Assembly (NCBI GenBank): GCA_021773035.1
Contig: JAJFKU010000038.1
Coordinates: forward strand, 62,001 to 126,000
Direction: 5' to 3'
Source of the DNA: Woeseiaceae bacterium
GTDB lineage: Bacteria > Pseudomonadota > Gammaproteobacteria > Steroidobacterales > Woeseiaceae
Length of the DNA: 64,000 nt
Positions 36,201-45,691 of this stretch are shown one piece after another. Every line of letters starts with the position of its first letter. The stretch's first letter is position 1. The notes below the pieces were generated by a model. It was not told the origin of the DNA. It was given only the letters and a program-made list of their open reading frames with translations, and made no database searches. A program made the translations under genes and the position numbers.

Positions 36201-36267
36201 GCAGCACCAACAGCACTGCAGCAATGACAGCGACTGGATTCAGAATCGAAGTCTTCGTCAGATTCAA
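33202..36267 (-). CDS. RND-family efflux permease (AcrB/MdtB-like)
   Basis: A 1021-residue inner-membrane proton antiporter of the RND superfamily. It has an N-terminal helix, a large periplasmic loop, helices 2-6 (from about residue 335), a second periplasmic loop and six C-terminal helices ending with GLVVNNAILLVHQTRTAERE and SMFGMLPLLL-like segments. In helix 4, GMVLDAAIVVLENI keeps one of the two proton-relay aspartates; the second position is Ala, as in several multidrug/heavy-metal-unrelated subgroups. Substrate is unknown. It heads a two-gene unit with the adaptor. A palindrome TGTGTC-a-GACACA (36285-36297) lies 18 bases before the start and could be an operator. Confidence 0.93.
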   Translation of the reverse strand: MNLTKTSILNPVAVIAAVLLVLLMGTIALMKLPVQMIPDVQRSFIQITTGWRTAAPEEVESEIIEPQEDVLRGLPGLEKMESTASRGNARISLMFSVETDLQRSLIEVINRLNQVPRYPNDVTEPRIFAGEDSFGAAIAWFSLTAADGNTRPMASYSDFMREVVQARIERVPGISNSNAYGGRDNEVRITFDPYAASALGIDIPSLADITGNHSDTSGGFSEVGRRQYTLRYAGQYSLPDYGEMVLDWRGGNPVRLRDIATVDVVMRDSSGLMLQNGNDSIAFNAQVEKGVNVLDVMEALKLAVQELREGPLKRAGLQIEQAYDESVYIEDSIAMLRTNLLIGVALAIGILWWFMRRFRATCVVALAIPISLFTGFLIMQATGRTLNMISLAGLAFATGMVLDAAIVVLENIVRLREQGKEAKKAAIEGSTQVWGALLASTATTVAIFLPIMFLQDVSGQLFADLALVISVAVTASLLIAVTVIPAAASSWIRDSKQEDPHTAWWNEITRRIMALTDSDRSRKALIAGLFTAATALTWLLIPPADYLPKGKQGWIFAFVLMPPGQGVTAAREEFADVVIARMEPYFEDGADLQLSNYFMGMFGSNAFVGGRTVDPDDSDAFIEKLNSEILAGFPDTMAFADQWGIFDRVGGGGGIDLNIQSRDMDAMLKAGRAGLALIAEHLPGAQARPIPGVDIAEPELRLIPDERRITEAGWSRRQMATIVRALGDGAYVGDYFDGERRLDVVLRAPEWSSPEQLASTPLVTPESGIQPLDQLVRLERTAGPNQIRRVDRRRALTLAITPPEGISLEESITILKQHVEPALMTHLPDDGEVSYYGSADDLNIALASMSRSFALAIVVLYLLMSGLFRSFRDGLLVIATLPLATVGGIALLRIFSLPMDLLTMIGFITLLGLVVNNAILLVHQTRTAEREGLDRRSSVEQAIRRRLRPILMSTMTSLFGMLPLLLIPGPGSEVYQGLAAVIVGGMAVSTIFTLVFLPSLLRLGETARTASLSSRNAIAVN

Positions 36268-36344
36268 GTGAAATTCCCCGGTAGTGTGTCAGACACAGCA
36301 ACCTTAGCTCAGACTGCAGAGCTGCCCTGTGGTTCGATGCAAAT

Positions 36345-36421
<77 letters not shown>

Positions 36422-36504
36422 ACCGATGTCCCTGCAGTGCCACAGACGTACTGGAACAGGGCGGCAATGATACTTGCCGCCGCCGAGCTTGGAAAGATAA
36501 GAAT

Positions 36505-36861
36505 TTAGCGCCGCAGAATCTTAAGAACTTGTTCAAGTTCCATGCGTATCTGTTTGATTATCTGCTGGCTTTGAGTAACATCCGACTTGGCATCGTCGCC
36601 CGTCAGCCGCTGACGTGCTCCACCGATGGTAAAGCCCTCGTCATACAGCAGGCTACGAATCTGACGAATGATCAGAACGTCCTGACGCTGATAATAACGG
36701 CGGTTACCCCGTCGCTTTACAGGCTTTAGTTGTGGGAACTCTTGCTCCCAATACCGAAGTACGTGCGGTTTAACTGCACAAAGATCGCTGACCTCACCTA
36801 TCGTGAAGTAGCGCTTACCCGGTATTGGAGGAAGTTCGTCGTTATTCCCCGGTTCCAGCAT
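36505..36861 (-). CDS. MerR-family transcriptional regulator downstream of ihfA
   Basis: A 118-residue protein with a MerR winged helix-turn-helix: [20 protein letters not shown] then [20 protein letters not shown], followed by a short coiled-coil tail. There is no C-terminal effector domain or metal-binding cysteine cluster. It belongs to the small MerR-like regulators encoded after ihfA in many gammaproteobacteria; the targets are not known. Its start overlaps the end of ihfA by 20 bases. Confidence 0.9.
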   Translation of the reverse strand: MLEPGNNDELPPIPGKRYFTIGEVSDLCAVKPHVLRYWEQEFPQLKPVKRRGNRRYYQRQDVLIIRQIRSLLYDEGFTIGGARQRLTGDDAKSDVTQSQQIIKQIRMELEQVLKILRR

Positions 36862-37141
36862 ATGCTTCCACTCGGGCCTTTAGTTTTTGTCCTGGCCGGA
36901 AAGTCACCACGCGCCGAGCGCTAATAGGAATTTCCTGTCCGGTTTTCGGGTTTCTGCCAGGCCGTTCTTTTTTATCCCGAAGGTCAAAGTTTCCGAATCC
37001 GGATAGCTTGACCTGCTCCCCAACTGCGAGTGATGCACGCAGCTCCTCGTAAAACATGTCGACTAATTCGCGCGCTTCTCTTTTGTTTAAACCAAGTTCA
37101 TTGAACAGCGACTCGGCCATATCTGCTTTTGTCAGTGCCAT
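36842..37141 (-). CDS. ihfA: Integration host factor alpha subunit
   Basis: A 99-residue HU/IHF-family DNA-bending protein. It begins [20 protein letters not shown] and contains [20 protein letters not shown] followed by [20 protein letters not shown], in which the intercalating Pro lies within the beta-arm. IHF shapes nucleoids and assists transcription, replication and recombination. It follows pheT by five bases, the usual gammaproteobacterial order pheS-pheT-ihfA. Confidence 0.97.
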   Translation of the reverse strand: MALTKADMAESLFNELGLNKREARELVDMFYEELRASLAVGEQVKLSGFGNFDLRDKKERPGRNPKTGQEIPISARRVVTFRPGQKLKARVEAYAGTGE

Positions 37142-37146
37142 CAGGT

Positions 37147-39525
37147 TTAGTCTCTTAGAACTGCAGCGAATTGATCTTCTAATTTCTTGACGGCTGCGGC
37201 CATCGAGGCGTCCGCATCATCGTCAGTAAGGGTGCGTGATGTTTCCTGCAAAATCAAGCCTATTGCGACGCTTTTTCGCCCAGCTTCTATACCGGCGCCC
37301 TTATAAATGTCAAAAATCCTGACATCTTGAATCAACTCGGGACAGCTCGCCGCAACCGCTCTTACAAGTTCGTCGGCGGAAACTGCATCGTCAACAATCA
37401 CGGCAACGTCGCGCCGAATTGACGGAAACTTTGAAATCGGCGACACGCTCGGCGCGCTGGCTGCCAGTGTTTTCTCTGCGTCGAGTTCGAACAGGAATGT
37501 CGGACGTTTAAGGTCGAAGGTCTTCGCAAGTTTCGGATGCAGTTTACCGACAACACCAATCACTTCTCCATTACGAGTAATCTCTGCGGCCTGACCGGGT
37601 TGCAGTGCCGGGTGTTTACTGGTCGCGAAATCTATTTCCGCCTCTGACGCTGCCAGCGACAACAACGCCTCGACATCCGCCTTTATGTCAAAAAAGTCAA
37701 CGCCTTCCGCCTGACTCCCCCATTGTTCCGGGTTACGAAATCCTGAAACGAGTCCTGCAATACGAACGACTTCGGTATGCTCACTCAGCCCACCGTGAAA
37801 CGACTTGCTCGCCTCGAACAAGCGCACGCGATCCTGTTGGCGCGCACTGTTTGCCGCCGCCACGGCCACCATTCCCGGCCATAACGAGGCTCGCATTACC
37901 GCCATTTCCGACGAGATCGGATTGCTCAAGACCAGCTCTGATCTGGAACCGGTAAACGCTTCGTTGGCGTCGCCGTCGATGAAGCTGTAGGTAACAATCT
38001 CCTGGTAGTCGCGGGCAATCAGGGTTGCCGCGGCCCGCTCCAGATCGACTTTCGATTCAGTCACCGCCGCCAGTGCTGCCTGCGAGAACGCGGTTGACTC
38101 CGGAATCGAATCGTAACCGTGAATGCGCGCGACCTCCTCGATAAGATCGGCCTCTATCGCAATATCGAAGCGATGGCTCGGTGCCGTTACCTCCCATCCA
38201 TCGTCTACGCACTGCACGTGCATCGACAGTCGCGTCAGAATCCCGGTGATTTCCGCGTCGTCTATCGCTACCCCAAGCAGAAGCGTCAGGCGGTCCTTTC
38301 GCAGATGCACCTTAGTATGCGCCGGCAGGAACTCTTCGGCGACTTCATCGGTCAGCGGACCCGCATTGCCGCCAGCGATTTCCAGCAACAACTGCGTCGC
38401 CCGCTCGACGGCCCGGGCCTGTCCCGCCGGATCCACTCCGCGCTCGAAACGCAACGACGCATCGGTATGCATTCCGTATGATCGTGCGCGGCCGGCCATG
38501 AAATCCTGGGGCCAGAATGCCGCCTCAAAAAACACATCCGTGGTTTTTTCGGTCACGGCCGTACTGAGCCCACCCATGATTCCGGCCAGTCCGATGGGGC
38601 CGCTGTCATCGCTGATGATCAGCGTATCCTCATTCAACTCAATTTCTTTTTCATCCAGCAGCGTCACTTTCTCGCCGGATTTGGCCAGCCGCGGCCGGAT
38701 TGAACCCTGCAGCAGGCTTTGGTCGTAAGCATGCAGTGGCTGCCCCAGCTCCAGCATGACGAAGTTCGTGATATCGACGACCGGCGATATGCCGCGCAAG
38801 CCCGCGCGACGCAGGCGTTCGATCATCCAGGCCGGTGATGTCGCCAGCGGATCGATGCCGCGAATCACGCGACCGGCAAAACGCGGGCAACCCTCAGGCA
38901 GCACCAGTTCAACAACCTGCGTGTCGGTAACTGCGGGCTCAGCGGCAGCAACCGAGGCGTCCTTAAGCGCTGCGCCGGTCAGGGCCGCGATGTCACGAGC
39001 GATGCCCAGCACACTGAAGCAGTCACCGCGGTTCGGCGTCAGGTCGAGGTCGAATACGGCGTCGGGAAGCCCAAGAAAATCAATCAGTGGCGTCCCCACT
39101 TCTGCCTCGGTCGGCAGAGCGATGATGCCGTCCGATTCCTCGCCCAGCCCAAGCTCAATCGCAGAGCACAGCATACCGTTTGACACCACACCGCGAATTT
39201 TCGCTTTGCGAAGCTTCATGCCGTTCGGCAGAGTCACGCCCGGTTTGGCAAACGGCGTTTTCATGCCCTGAACGACATTCGGCGCACCGCAGACAACATC
39301 AATGAGTTCGCCGCTGCCATCGCTGACCTTACACAGACTCAGCCTGTCGGCATCCGGGTGCCTGTCGACCTCTACAACTTCGGCGATGACAACACCGGCA
39401 ATACCTTCGCCGACACGCTCAATACCGTCCACTTCATGACCCAGCATGGTCAACCGGTGACCAAGCGCCTCTGTATCCAGATCGGGATCAATCCATTCGC
39501 GTAACCAGGATTCTGCAATCTTCAT
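37147..39525 (-). CDS. pheT: Phenylalanyl-tRNA synthetase beta subunit
   Basis: The 792-residue beta chain of the tetrameric enzyme that charges tRNA-Phe. Domains in order: tRNA-binding EMAP-like fold (about 40-150), B3/B4 editing domain (about 210-380), B5 (about 400-470), synthetase-like core, and the C-terminal anticodon-binding FDX-ACB domain (about 700-790, [17 protein letters not shown]). Length and domain order are normal. It lies five bases after pheS, and both are co-transcribed with the ribosomal protein genes upstream. Confidence 0.97.
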   Translation of the reverse strand: MKIAESWLREWIDPDLDTEALGHRLTMLGHEVDGIERVGEGIAGVVIAEVVEVDRHPDADRLSLCKVSDGSGELIDVVCGAPNVVQGMKTPFAKPGVTLPNGMKLRKAKIRGVVSNGMLCSAIELGLGEESDGIIALPTEAEVGTPLIDFLGLPDAVFDLDLTPNRGDCFSVLGIARDIAALTGAALKDASVAAAEPAVTDTQVVELVLPEGCPRFAGRVIRGIDPLATSPAWMIERLRRAGLRGISPVVDITNFVMLELGQPLHAYDQSLLQGSIRPRLAKSGEKVTLLDEKEIELNEDTLIISDDSGPIGLAGIMGGLSTAVTEKTTDVFFEAAFWPQDFMAGRARSYGMHTDASLRFERGVDPAGQARAVERATQLLLEIAGGNAGPLTDEVAEEFLPAHTKVHLRKDRLTLLLGVAIDDAEITGILTRLSMHVQCVDDGWEVTAPSHRFDIAIEADLIEEVARIHGYDSIPESTAFSQAALAAVTESKVDLERAAATLIARDYQEIVTYSFIDGDANEAFTGSRSELVLSNPISSEMAVMRASLWPGMVAVAAANSARQQDRVRLFEASKSFHGGLSEHTEVVRIAGLVSGFRNPEQWGSQAEGVDFFDIKADVEALLSLAASEAEIDFATSKHPALQPGQAAEITRNGEVIGVVGKLHPKLAKTFDLKRPTFLFELDAEKTLAASAPSVSPISKFPSIRRDVAVIVDDAVSADELVRAVAASCPELIQDVRIFDIYKGAGIEAGRKSVAIGLILQETSRTLTDDDADASMAAAVKKLEDQFAAVLRD

Positions 39526-39530
39526 CGCTA

Positions 39531-40529
<999 letters not shown>

Positions 40530-40565
40530 TCAGACGCGCAATTCCGCGCCCGACTTAAGAATGAA

Positions 40566-40940
40566 TCAGCTAGCAGCCGGCTGCTGTTCGAGGCCGGCCT
40601 TGGCCGCCGCTGCTATAGCACCAAATGCTTCGGGATCGTGTACGGCGATATCGGCCAGTACTTTGCGATCCACTTCGATCTCGGCCTTGTTCAAGCCGTT
40701 AATCAGGCGACTGTACGACAAACCGTGCAGGCGCGCGGCGGCGTTAATACGGGTGATCCACAATGCGCGGAACTGACGTTTACGCTGACGACGGTCGCGA
40801 TAGGCATATTGACCGGCTTTGATAACCGCCTGCTTGGCGGTCTTGAATAATTTGCTGCGCGCCCCGTAATAGCCCTTCGCTTTACCGAGGACTTTCTTAT
40901 GGCGGGCTTTGGCGGTTACGCCACTCTTAACTCTGGCCAT
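40566..40940 (-). CDS. rplT: 50S ribosomal protein L20
   Basis: A highly basic 124-residue protein with the L20 signatures [20 protein letters not shown] and [21 protein letters not shown]20 is an early assembly protein of the large subunit that binds 23S rRNA and, in E. coli, represses translation of rpmI-rplT. It is a few residues longer than the usual 117-119 at the C-terminus. It follows rpmI by 14 bases. Confidence 0.97.
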   Translation of the reverse strand: MARVKSGVTAKARHKKVLGKAKGYYGARSKLFKTAKQAVIKAGQYAYRDRRQRKRQFRALWITRINAAARLHGLSYSRLINGLNKAEIEVDRKVLADIAVHDPEAFGAIAAAAKAGLEQQPAAS

Positions 40941-40954
40941 TTCTCAATCTCCTC

Positions 40955-41152
40955 TTAGCTGTAGGGAAGCATGCGTTTAACGGACTTCACGTCGCAGTCG
41001 GCGACCTGCTGGGTTGTACCCAACTGACGTTTACGCTTGGACTTCTTTTTCGTAAGAATGTGATTGAGGTGGGATTGCGAGCGCTTATAGCCGCCCTTGC
41101 CCGTCTTACTGAAGCGCTTGGCCGCGCCCCGGTTGGTTTTCATCTTGGACAT
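40955..41152 (-). CDS. rpmI: 50S ribosomal protein L35
   Basis: A basic 65-residue protein, starting [20 protein letters not shown] and ending near [10 protein letters not shown], typical of L35. It lies between infC and rplT in the standard order. The 125-base gap before it (41153-41277) is GC-rich and may hold an L20-responsive fold as in E. coli, but I cannot define one by eye. Confidence 0.96.
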   Translation of the reverse strand: MSKMKTNRGAAKRFSKTGKGGYKRSQSHLNHILTKKKSKRKRQLGTTQQVADCDVKSVKRMLPYS

Positions 41153-41277
41153 CGTATTTCCTTTAAGCCTGGTACGAACCCCTCTTTGGGCCGCTGCAGG
41201 CGGGTAGAGCCGTCCGGGCTGTCACACCCTTTAGGCTATTACTCACTTTTCGCTTACTCTATTAAAGAAAGAGAGCG

Positions 41278-41796
41278 TTACTTCTTCTTCGGCGCAATTA
41301 CCATGACCATCTGCCGCCCTTCCATCTGCGGCATCTGCTCAACCGTGCCAAATTCTTCCAGGTCGTCTCTGACCCTGGCCAGCAGCTGTGCACCCAGTTC
41401 CTTGTGCGCCATCTCCCGGCCTCTGAACCTCAATGTGACTTTGGTCTTATCCCCGATCTGCAGGAAATTAATCAGCTTTCCGAGCTTGATCTGGTAGTCA
41501 CCTTCGTCCGTTCCAGGACGAAACTTAATCTCTTTTACATGTACCTGCTTCTGTTTGCGTTTCGCAGACTGCGCCTTTTTGTTCTGCTCGAACAAATACT
41601 TGCCGAAATCCATAATCCGGCAGACGGGCGGTTCAGCATTTGGCGATACTTCGACGAGGTCCAGACTCTCCTCTTTTGCCAATTCAATGCCGGCCCTAAG
41701 CGTCATGACTCCGGCTTGCTCACCCTGCGAGTCGATCACTCGAACCTCGGTGGCCTCGATTTCGTCATTACGCCTTACGCGCTTTGTAACTGCGAT
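41278..41796 (-). CDS. infC: Translation initiation factor IF-3, apparent ATC start
   Basis: IF-3 binds the 30S subunit, prevents subunit joining and rejects non-canonical start codons. The frame has all family motifs: [51 protein letters not shown] and [14 protein letters not shown]. The ATC at 41796-41794 gives a 172-residue protein starting (M)[12 protein letters not shown] and is seven bases after GGAGGA (41809-41804). An in-frame upstream ATG at 41847 would add 17 unrelated residues and place the ribosome site inside the gene. E. coli infC starts with AUU and is autoregulated through that codon; ATC here suggests the same control. thrS, usually just upstream, is absent. Confidence 0.95.
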   Translation of the reverse strand: MAVTKRVRRNDEIEATEVRVIDSQGEQAGVMTLRAGIELAKEESLDLVEVSPNAEPPVCRIMDFGKYLFEQNKKAQSAKRKQKQVHVKEIKFRPGTDEGDYQIKLGKLINFLQIGDKTKVTLRFRGREMAHKELGAQLLARVRDDLEEFGTVEQMPQMEGRQMVMVIAPKKK

Positions 41797-41873
41797 ACCC
41801 AAATCCTCCAGAAACTCAACAATCCCAGCACGTACAGGCCACAACAATATGCCGCAGCCGGTGCGGGAACGCG

Positions 41874-41902
41874 ATTCTATATAGCCGCCAAGCAGGATAC
41901 AA
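41874..41902 (-). promoter_or_regulatory. Sigma-70 promoter of the infC operon
   Basis: On the minus strand TTGTAT (41902-41897), a 17-base spacer and TAGAAT (41879-41874) lie about 80 bases before the infC start. The operon thus appears to begin at infC rather than at thrS. Confidence 0.7.
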
Positions 41903-41985
41903 CCTAGAAAACACTGATATCTGTAAAAAAATCAGGGACAAGCGAAGAACCCGGCAGCAACGGCAAACTTTAAGCAAAAGACAGC

Positions 41986-42018
41986 TTGCACTATTAAATA
42001 CGAATGATTATCATTTGC
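41986..42018 (+). promoter_or_regulatory. Promoter with overlapping Fur box upstream of hemP
   Basis: TTGCAC at 41986-41991, a 17-base spacer and TATCAT at 42009-42014 form a promoter. The 19-mer ACGAATGATTATCATTTGC at 42000-42018 matches the central part of the Fur consensus (AATGATAATCATT on the minus strand) and covers the -10 element. Iron-bound Fur should block this promoter. The presumed transcript start is at or near the GTG of hemP. Confidence 0.83.
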
Positions 42019-42022
42019 GATT

Positions 42023-42187
42023 GTGAAGCAAGACAAAACCAAATCAACGGTGCCGAAATCGGATGCCCCTCGCCCTCTCTCCGCGCTGCAACTGTTCGCG
42101 GGACGGCGAGAGATCGAAATCGAGTTCGGCAGCGAAATTTACCGCCTGAGAATTACGCGTAACGAAAAACTGATTCTTACGAAGTAA
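42023..42187 (+). CDS. hemP: Hemin uptake protein HemP
   Basis: A 54-residue protein below common ORF cut-offs. The C-terminal half, LFAGRREIEIEFGSEIYRLR then ITRNEKLILTK, is the HemP/HmuP family signature (YRLRITRxxKLILTK). HemP is a small basic protein found upstream of heme receptors and needed for, or enhancing, heme uptake in some bacteria. It starts with GTG directly behind the Fur box and promoter. The TonB receptor follows 80 bases later. Identification from the C-terminal motif is strong. Confidence 0.93.
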   Translation: MKQDKTKSTVPKSDAPRPLSALQLFAGRREIEIEFGSEIYRLRITRNEKLILTK

Positions 42188-42267
42188 CAATTCCCAGCAA
42201 ATAAACCACTACGTCAGCCAGCCAGCGCACCGCCAGCACGCCAGCGATAAACATCAGGAGAAAAACG

Positions 42268-44448
42268 ATGTTGCCCGCAATATTGCTGCTTATGGCGTCA
42301 TCCGCGCCATTAACCGCCGAACCCCGGCCCAACGACGCGGTGATCGATAACATCATCGTTGAAGCCACGAAACTGCCAACCGCCGCTGTCGATATTGCCA
42401 GCAGTATCACATTGATCGACGACGAGCGAATCGAGAAGGAACTCGCGCAGTCCATTCACGACCTCGTGCGCTATGAGCCGGGTGTCAATGTCGTCGACCA
42501 GGGCAGCCGCTTCGGCCTCGCGGGAATCAGCATCCGTGGCATCGGCGGGAACCGGGTGAAAATTGAAGTTGACGGCGTCTCGACTTCCGACGCATTTTCC
42601 ATAGGCAGCTTTTCGAATGCCAGTCGGGACTTCGTCGACATCGACAGTCTTAAACAGGTAGAGATTATCCGCGGACCCGCTTCCGCAGTATTCGGTTCCG
42701 ACGCACTGGGTGGCGTCGTCAGCTTCGTCACCAAGGGGCCGCAGGACCTCCTTGGAGACTCAAACAGCTACCTCGACCTGGGCGCCGGGTTTAATAGCGT
42801 CGATGACAGCAGCTTGCTGCGAACGACCGGTGCACTGCGCCGGGGCGGCTTCGCGGTGATGATGCGCGTCGGAGTTCGGCAAGGCGAAGAACGCGATAAT
42901 GCGTTTGCGGATCCTCTGAACGACGATAGCGTCAATGCACTCGCCCGCTTTGAACTCGGCGAGTCAGGCAATGGGGCGTTCGATCTGTCCCTGGAGCACT
43001 TTACGGCCGACAGTGTCACGCAGGTCGACTCCCTCGAACGCGTACAGGACTTTTCGGCTGCCTTTGGTTTCCCTTACATTATCGATACCACCGAGGTAGC
43101 CGGCGATGATCGTCGCGAGCGTTCCCGGCTAAGCCTTGGCCAGGAATGGTTGAACGGCCGTTTCGGTACCGACTATCTGCGCTGGCGCGCCTACCGGCAG
43201 GACAGCGAAACCCGGCAGGACACCTACGAGCAGCGTGAAAGCCTGATCGCCGGCGTGTCGTCCGCCGTATCGCGAGACCGCTACTTCGAGTTTGAGCAGG
43301 AGCTGCTCGGATTTGAGATCAACGCCGGTAGCAATCTGGACTTCGGGCGCGTTACCCATCGGCTCGCCTACGGGCTGGAAGTCGAACGAACCGACACGGG
43401 ACAGCTTCGTGGCGGTACGGAGACCGACCTGGCAGATGGCACGACGTCGAACCAGGTAGGCCCCGACCTGTTTCCCGTTCGCGATTTCCCGCTGTCGCAG
43501 ACCACGCGGACCGGAATTTATCTGCAGGATCGCATAACGATCGGCGCGCTCTCTATAACCCCCGGAGTGCGCTGGGACCGCTACGAACTTGAGCCGGAGT
43601 CCGACCGGGTATTCGCCGCCGCGAATCCCGGCATTACGCCGGCTCCTCTGGATGAAGATCAGGTATCTCCGAAGCTGGGCGCGTTATTGCGTATCAGCGA
43701 CGAATGGAGCGTATTCGCGCAGTACGCGGAGGGCTTTCGAGCACCTCCCGTTAATGACGTCAATGTTGGCTTCACCAATTTTCAGTTCGGTTACACAACC
43801 CTGCCCAACCCCGATCTGAAATCCGAATCCAGCGCCGGTTACGAGATCGGTGTCAGGTATGTCAACGACGATCTGTCGTGGGAACTCACCGCGTTCGAGA
43901 CCCGCTACGACGATTTCATCGAGTCTTTCCAGGCCGTCGGCTTCGACAACGGCCTGCTGCTGTTTCAGTCGCTCAACGTCGACAAAGTCGAGATCGAAGG
44001 CGCTGAGTTCAAAGGCCGCTTCAGACTTCCCTATTTATCGGAACAGCTGAGCCTCAGCGTGTCGGCCGCCTACGCAGATGGGCACAATCGTCTTTCCGGG
44101 ACGCCGTTGAATTCCGTCGCGCCATTGACCGCGGTAATGGGGCTCGAATACGAGCAGTCCGGCGGCCGCTGGGGCGCGACTCTCATGGCTCGCGGCGCGC
44201 AGCAGCAGGACGACCTCGACGAGTCTGACGGCGAATTGCTAAGCCCGTCCGGATACGTCGCTTACGATACCTTCGGCTACTGGAAACCCAGCGACAACAC
44301 GCGTCTGCGTGCCGGCGTATACAACCTCGGCGACCGCAACTACACAGCCTATCTCGATGTTCAGGGCGTGCCGGCGGACACGACGAATCCAGATCGTTTC
44401 CAACGTCCGGGGCGCCATTTCAGCGTTGCCGTTGACTGGTCCTTCTAA
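42268..44448 (+). CDS. TonB-dependent receptor, probably for heme
   Basis: A 726-residue outer-membrane receptor with signal peptide (ends near LTAEP), TonB box-like DNIIVEATK, plug domain (about 40-150, with RGIGGNRVKIEVDG and IIRGPASAVFGSDALGGVVS) and a 22-strand barrel ending in aromatic F (DWSF). The barrel has FRAPP...NPDLK, the motif conserved in heme/hemoglobin receptors though not exclusive to them; no His lies between the two halves, unlike Yersinia HemR. A good AGGAG precedes the ATG. The Fur box, hemP upstream and the DUF6607 lipoprotein downstream make heme or hemoprotein uptake the best reading. Confidence 0.88.
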   Translation: MLPAILLLMASSAPLTAEPRPNDAVIDNIIVEATKLPTAAVDIASSITLIDDERIEKELAQSIHDLVRYEPGVNVVDQGSRFGLAGISIRGIGGNRVKIEVDGVSTSDAFSIGSFSNASRDFVDIDSLKQVEIIRGPASAVFGSDALGGVVSFVTKGPQDLLGDSNSYLDLGAGFNSVDDSSLLRTTGALRRGGFAVMMRVGVRQGEERDNAFADPLNDDSVNALARFELGESGNGAFDLSLEHFTADSVTQVDSLERVQDFSAAFGFPYIIDTTEVAGDDRRERSRLSLGQEWLNGRFGTDYLRWRAYRQDSETRQDTYEQRESLIAGVSSAVSRDRYFEFEQELLGFEINAGSNLDFGRVTHRLAYGLEVERTDTGQLRGGTETDLADGTTSNQVGPDLFPVRDFPLSQTTRTGIYLQDRITIGALSITPGVRWDRYELEPESDRVFAAANPGITPAPLDEDQVSPKLGALLRISDEWSVFAQYAEGFRAPPVNDVNVGFTNFQFGYTTLPNPDLKSESSAGYEIGVRYVNDDLSWELTAFETRYDDFIESFQAVGFDNGLLLFQSLNVDKVEIEGAEFKGRFRLPYLSEQLSLSVSAAYADGHNRLSGTPLNSVAPLTAVMGLEYEQSGGRWGATLMARGAQQQDDLDESDGELLSPSGYVAYDTFGYWKPSDNTRLRAGVYNLGDRNYTAYLDVQGVPADTTNPDRFQRPGRHFSVAVDWSF

Positions 44449-44471
44449 AACCCATCTTGCAGAGAGAGCTA

Positions 44472-45500
44472 ATGAAACTACGAATAACTTTCCTTATCCC
44501 GGCAGCACTGCTGATCAGTGCATGCGCTACTACAGCTATCCCGGAATCAGCGGCAACAACTTATGGGTACCGAGAAACGGCGAACCCAGGGTTTGCCGCA
44601 ATAGGCGTGGCCGCCACGGCTATCGACAAAGACCGGGCCGCTATTCTCGCCATGCAGGGCGATTATCGCGTCGACTTTCACTTCATGGAGACTGTAGCGC
44701 TGAAAGCCGGTTACGAACTGCACGATGACAAAAACACCGGTGGCTTCGAGACGGTCCTCGTCGTTGCAAACGATTCAGACAGAATTGTGCTGCAGCACCT
44801 GCTGGTCAGCCCGGGTGGGCATGTCATCAAACACTGGCGGCAGGATTGGGTACACGAGGCGAAAGAGCGCTTCGAGTTCATTGCCGATCAGTCCTGGGAA
44901 GTGCGTGGGCTAGATGTGGACCGGGCCGCTGGCACCTGGACACAATGCGTGTTCGAGGTTTCCGATGCGCCCCGCTATTGCGGCACCGGCCATTGGAACC
45001 ATCGTTACGGTGTCTCGACCTGGACCAGCGACCGCAGCTGGCGGCCGTTGCCGCGGCGCGAGTACACGAAACGTGACGACTACAATGTGATAAACGCCGA
45101 GAACCGGCACACGATTACGCCCAATGGCTGGACTCACGAACAGGACAACACCAAAACGGTCCGGGTCGGTGAACAAAGCACAGAAACGCTGGTTCGGGAA
45201 TTCGGTTTCAATGACTACCGCAACATCGAAGACTACGATTTTCTGCCCGCGCGGGCGTACTGGCAGCAGACGTCTCCCTACTGGGCGCGGGTTCGGGATG
45301 CGTGGGAGCGACGGTTACTCAGTGGCAGCAGGCTGACGATAAGTACCGAGATCGATGGCATGCCAATCATTGAGGGAACATTTGAGCAGGCGGACAAAGC
45401 CGGCGATATGAGCGAAGACGAGCAACTCGAAGCCATTGAAGCGCTGTTGTCGAGGTGGACGGTGACTCAGACGCTGGTTTCCCACGGCACGGCGCACTAG
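44472..45500 (+). CDS. DUF6607-family lipoprotein in heme-uptake operon
   Basis: A 342-residue lipoprotein (MKLRITFLIPAALLISAC, lipobox LISAC) rich in Trp, Tyr and His. The pattern HFMETVALKAGYELHD followed by repeated tryptophan-containing strands and WTHEQDNTK matches DUF6607, which is often encoded next to TonB receptors for iron or heme. The function is unknown; many His/Trp residues would allow metal or heme contact, but this is speculation. It is 23 bases after the receptor gene, so co-transcribed from the Fur-regulated promoter. The ATG at 44472 has AGAGAG upstream. Confidence 0.75.
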   Translation: MKLRITFLIPAALLISACATTAIPESAATTYGYRETANPGFAAIGVAATAIDKDRAAILAMQGDYRVDFHFMETVALKAGYELHDDKNTGGFETVLVVANDSDRIVLQHLLVSPGGHVIKHWRQDWVHEAKERFEFIADQSWEVRGLDVDRAAGTWTQCVFEVSDAPRYCGTGHWNHRYGVSTWTSDRSWRPLPRREYTKRDDYNVINAENRHTITPNGWTHEQDNTKTVRVGEQSTETLVREFGFNDYRNIEDYDFLPARAYWQQTSPYWARVRDAWERRLLSGSRLTISTEIDGMPIIEGTFEQADKAGDMSEDEQLEAIEALLSRWTVTQTLVSHGTAH

Positions 45501-45533
45501 CTGCGGTCTCGCGGGACTCGAGTACCGGGAATC

Positions 45534-45608
45534 TGGTGGGCGATGGTGGTCTCGAACCACCGACCTCCACGATGTCAACGTGGCGCTCTACCCCTGAGCT
45601 AATCGCCC
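45534..45608 (-). tRNA. tRNA-Val (GAC anticodon)
   Basis: The minus strand folds as a 75-base tRNA: acceptor GGGCGAT/ATCGCCC, D-arm GCTCAGGGGTAGAGC, anticodon stem CCACG/CGTGG with loop TTGACAT (anticodon GAC), T-arm GGTGGTTCGAGACCACC and an encoded ACCA end. It lies downstream of uvrB on the same strand. Confidence 0.97.
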
Positions 45609-45613
45609 TACTG

Positions 45614-45646
45614 TTACGCGTCCCCTATTGATCAGGGGACGCGTAA
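45614..45646 (-). other. Perfect 13-bp hairpin between uvrB and tRNA-Val
   Basis: TTACGCGTCCCCT (45614-45626) and AGGGGACGCGTAA (45634-45646) are exactly complementary around a 7-base loop, ending six bases before the tRNA 5' end. There is no T-run on either side, so it is not a standard intrinsic terminator. It may be an RNA-processing or stabilising structure between uvrB and tRNA-Val. Confidence 0.75.
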
Positions 45647-45691
45647 GATACTGAAGGCCCTGAAGGACTGCAAGACCTGTCGCGCGACATC

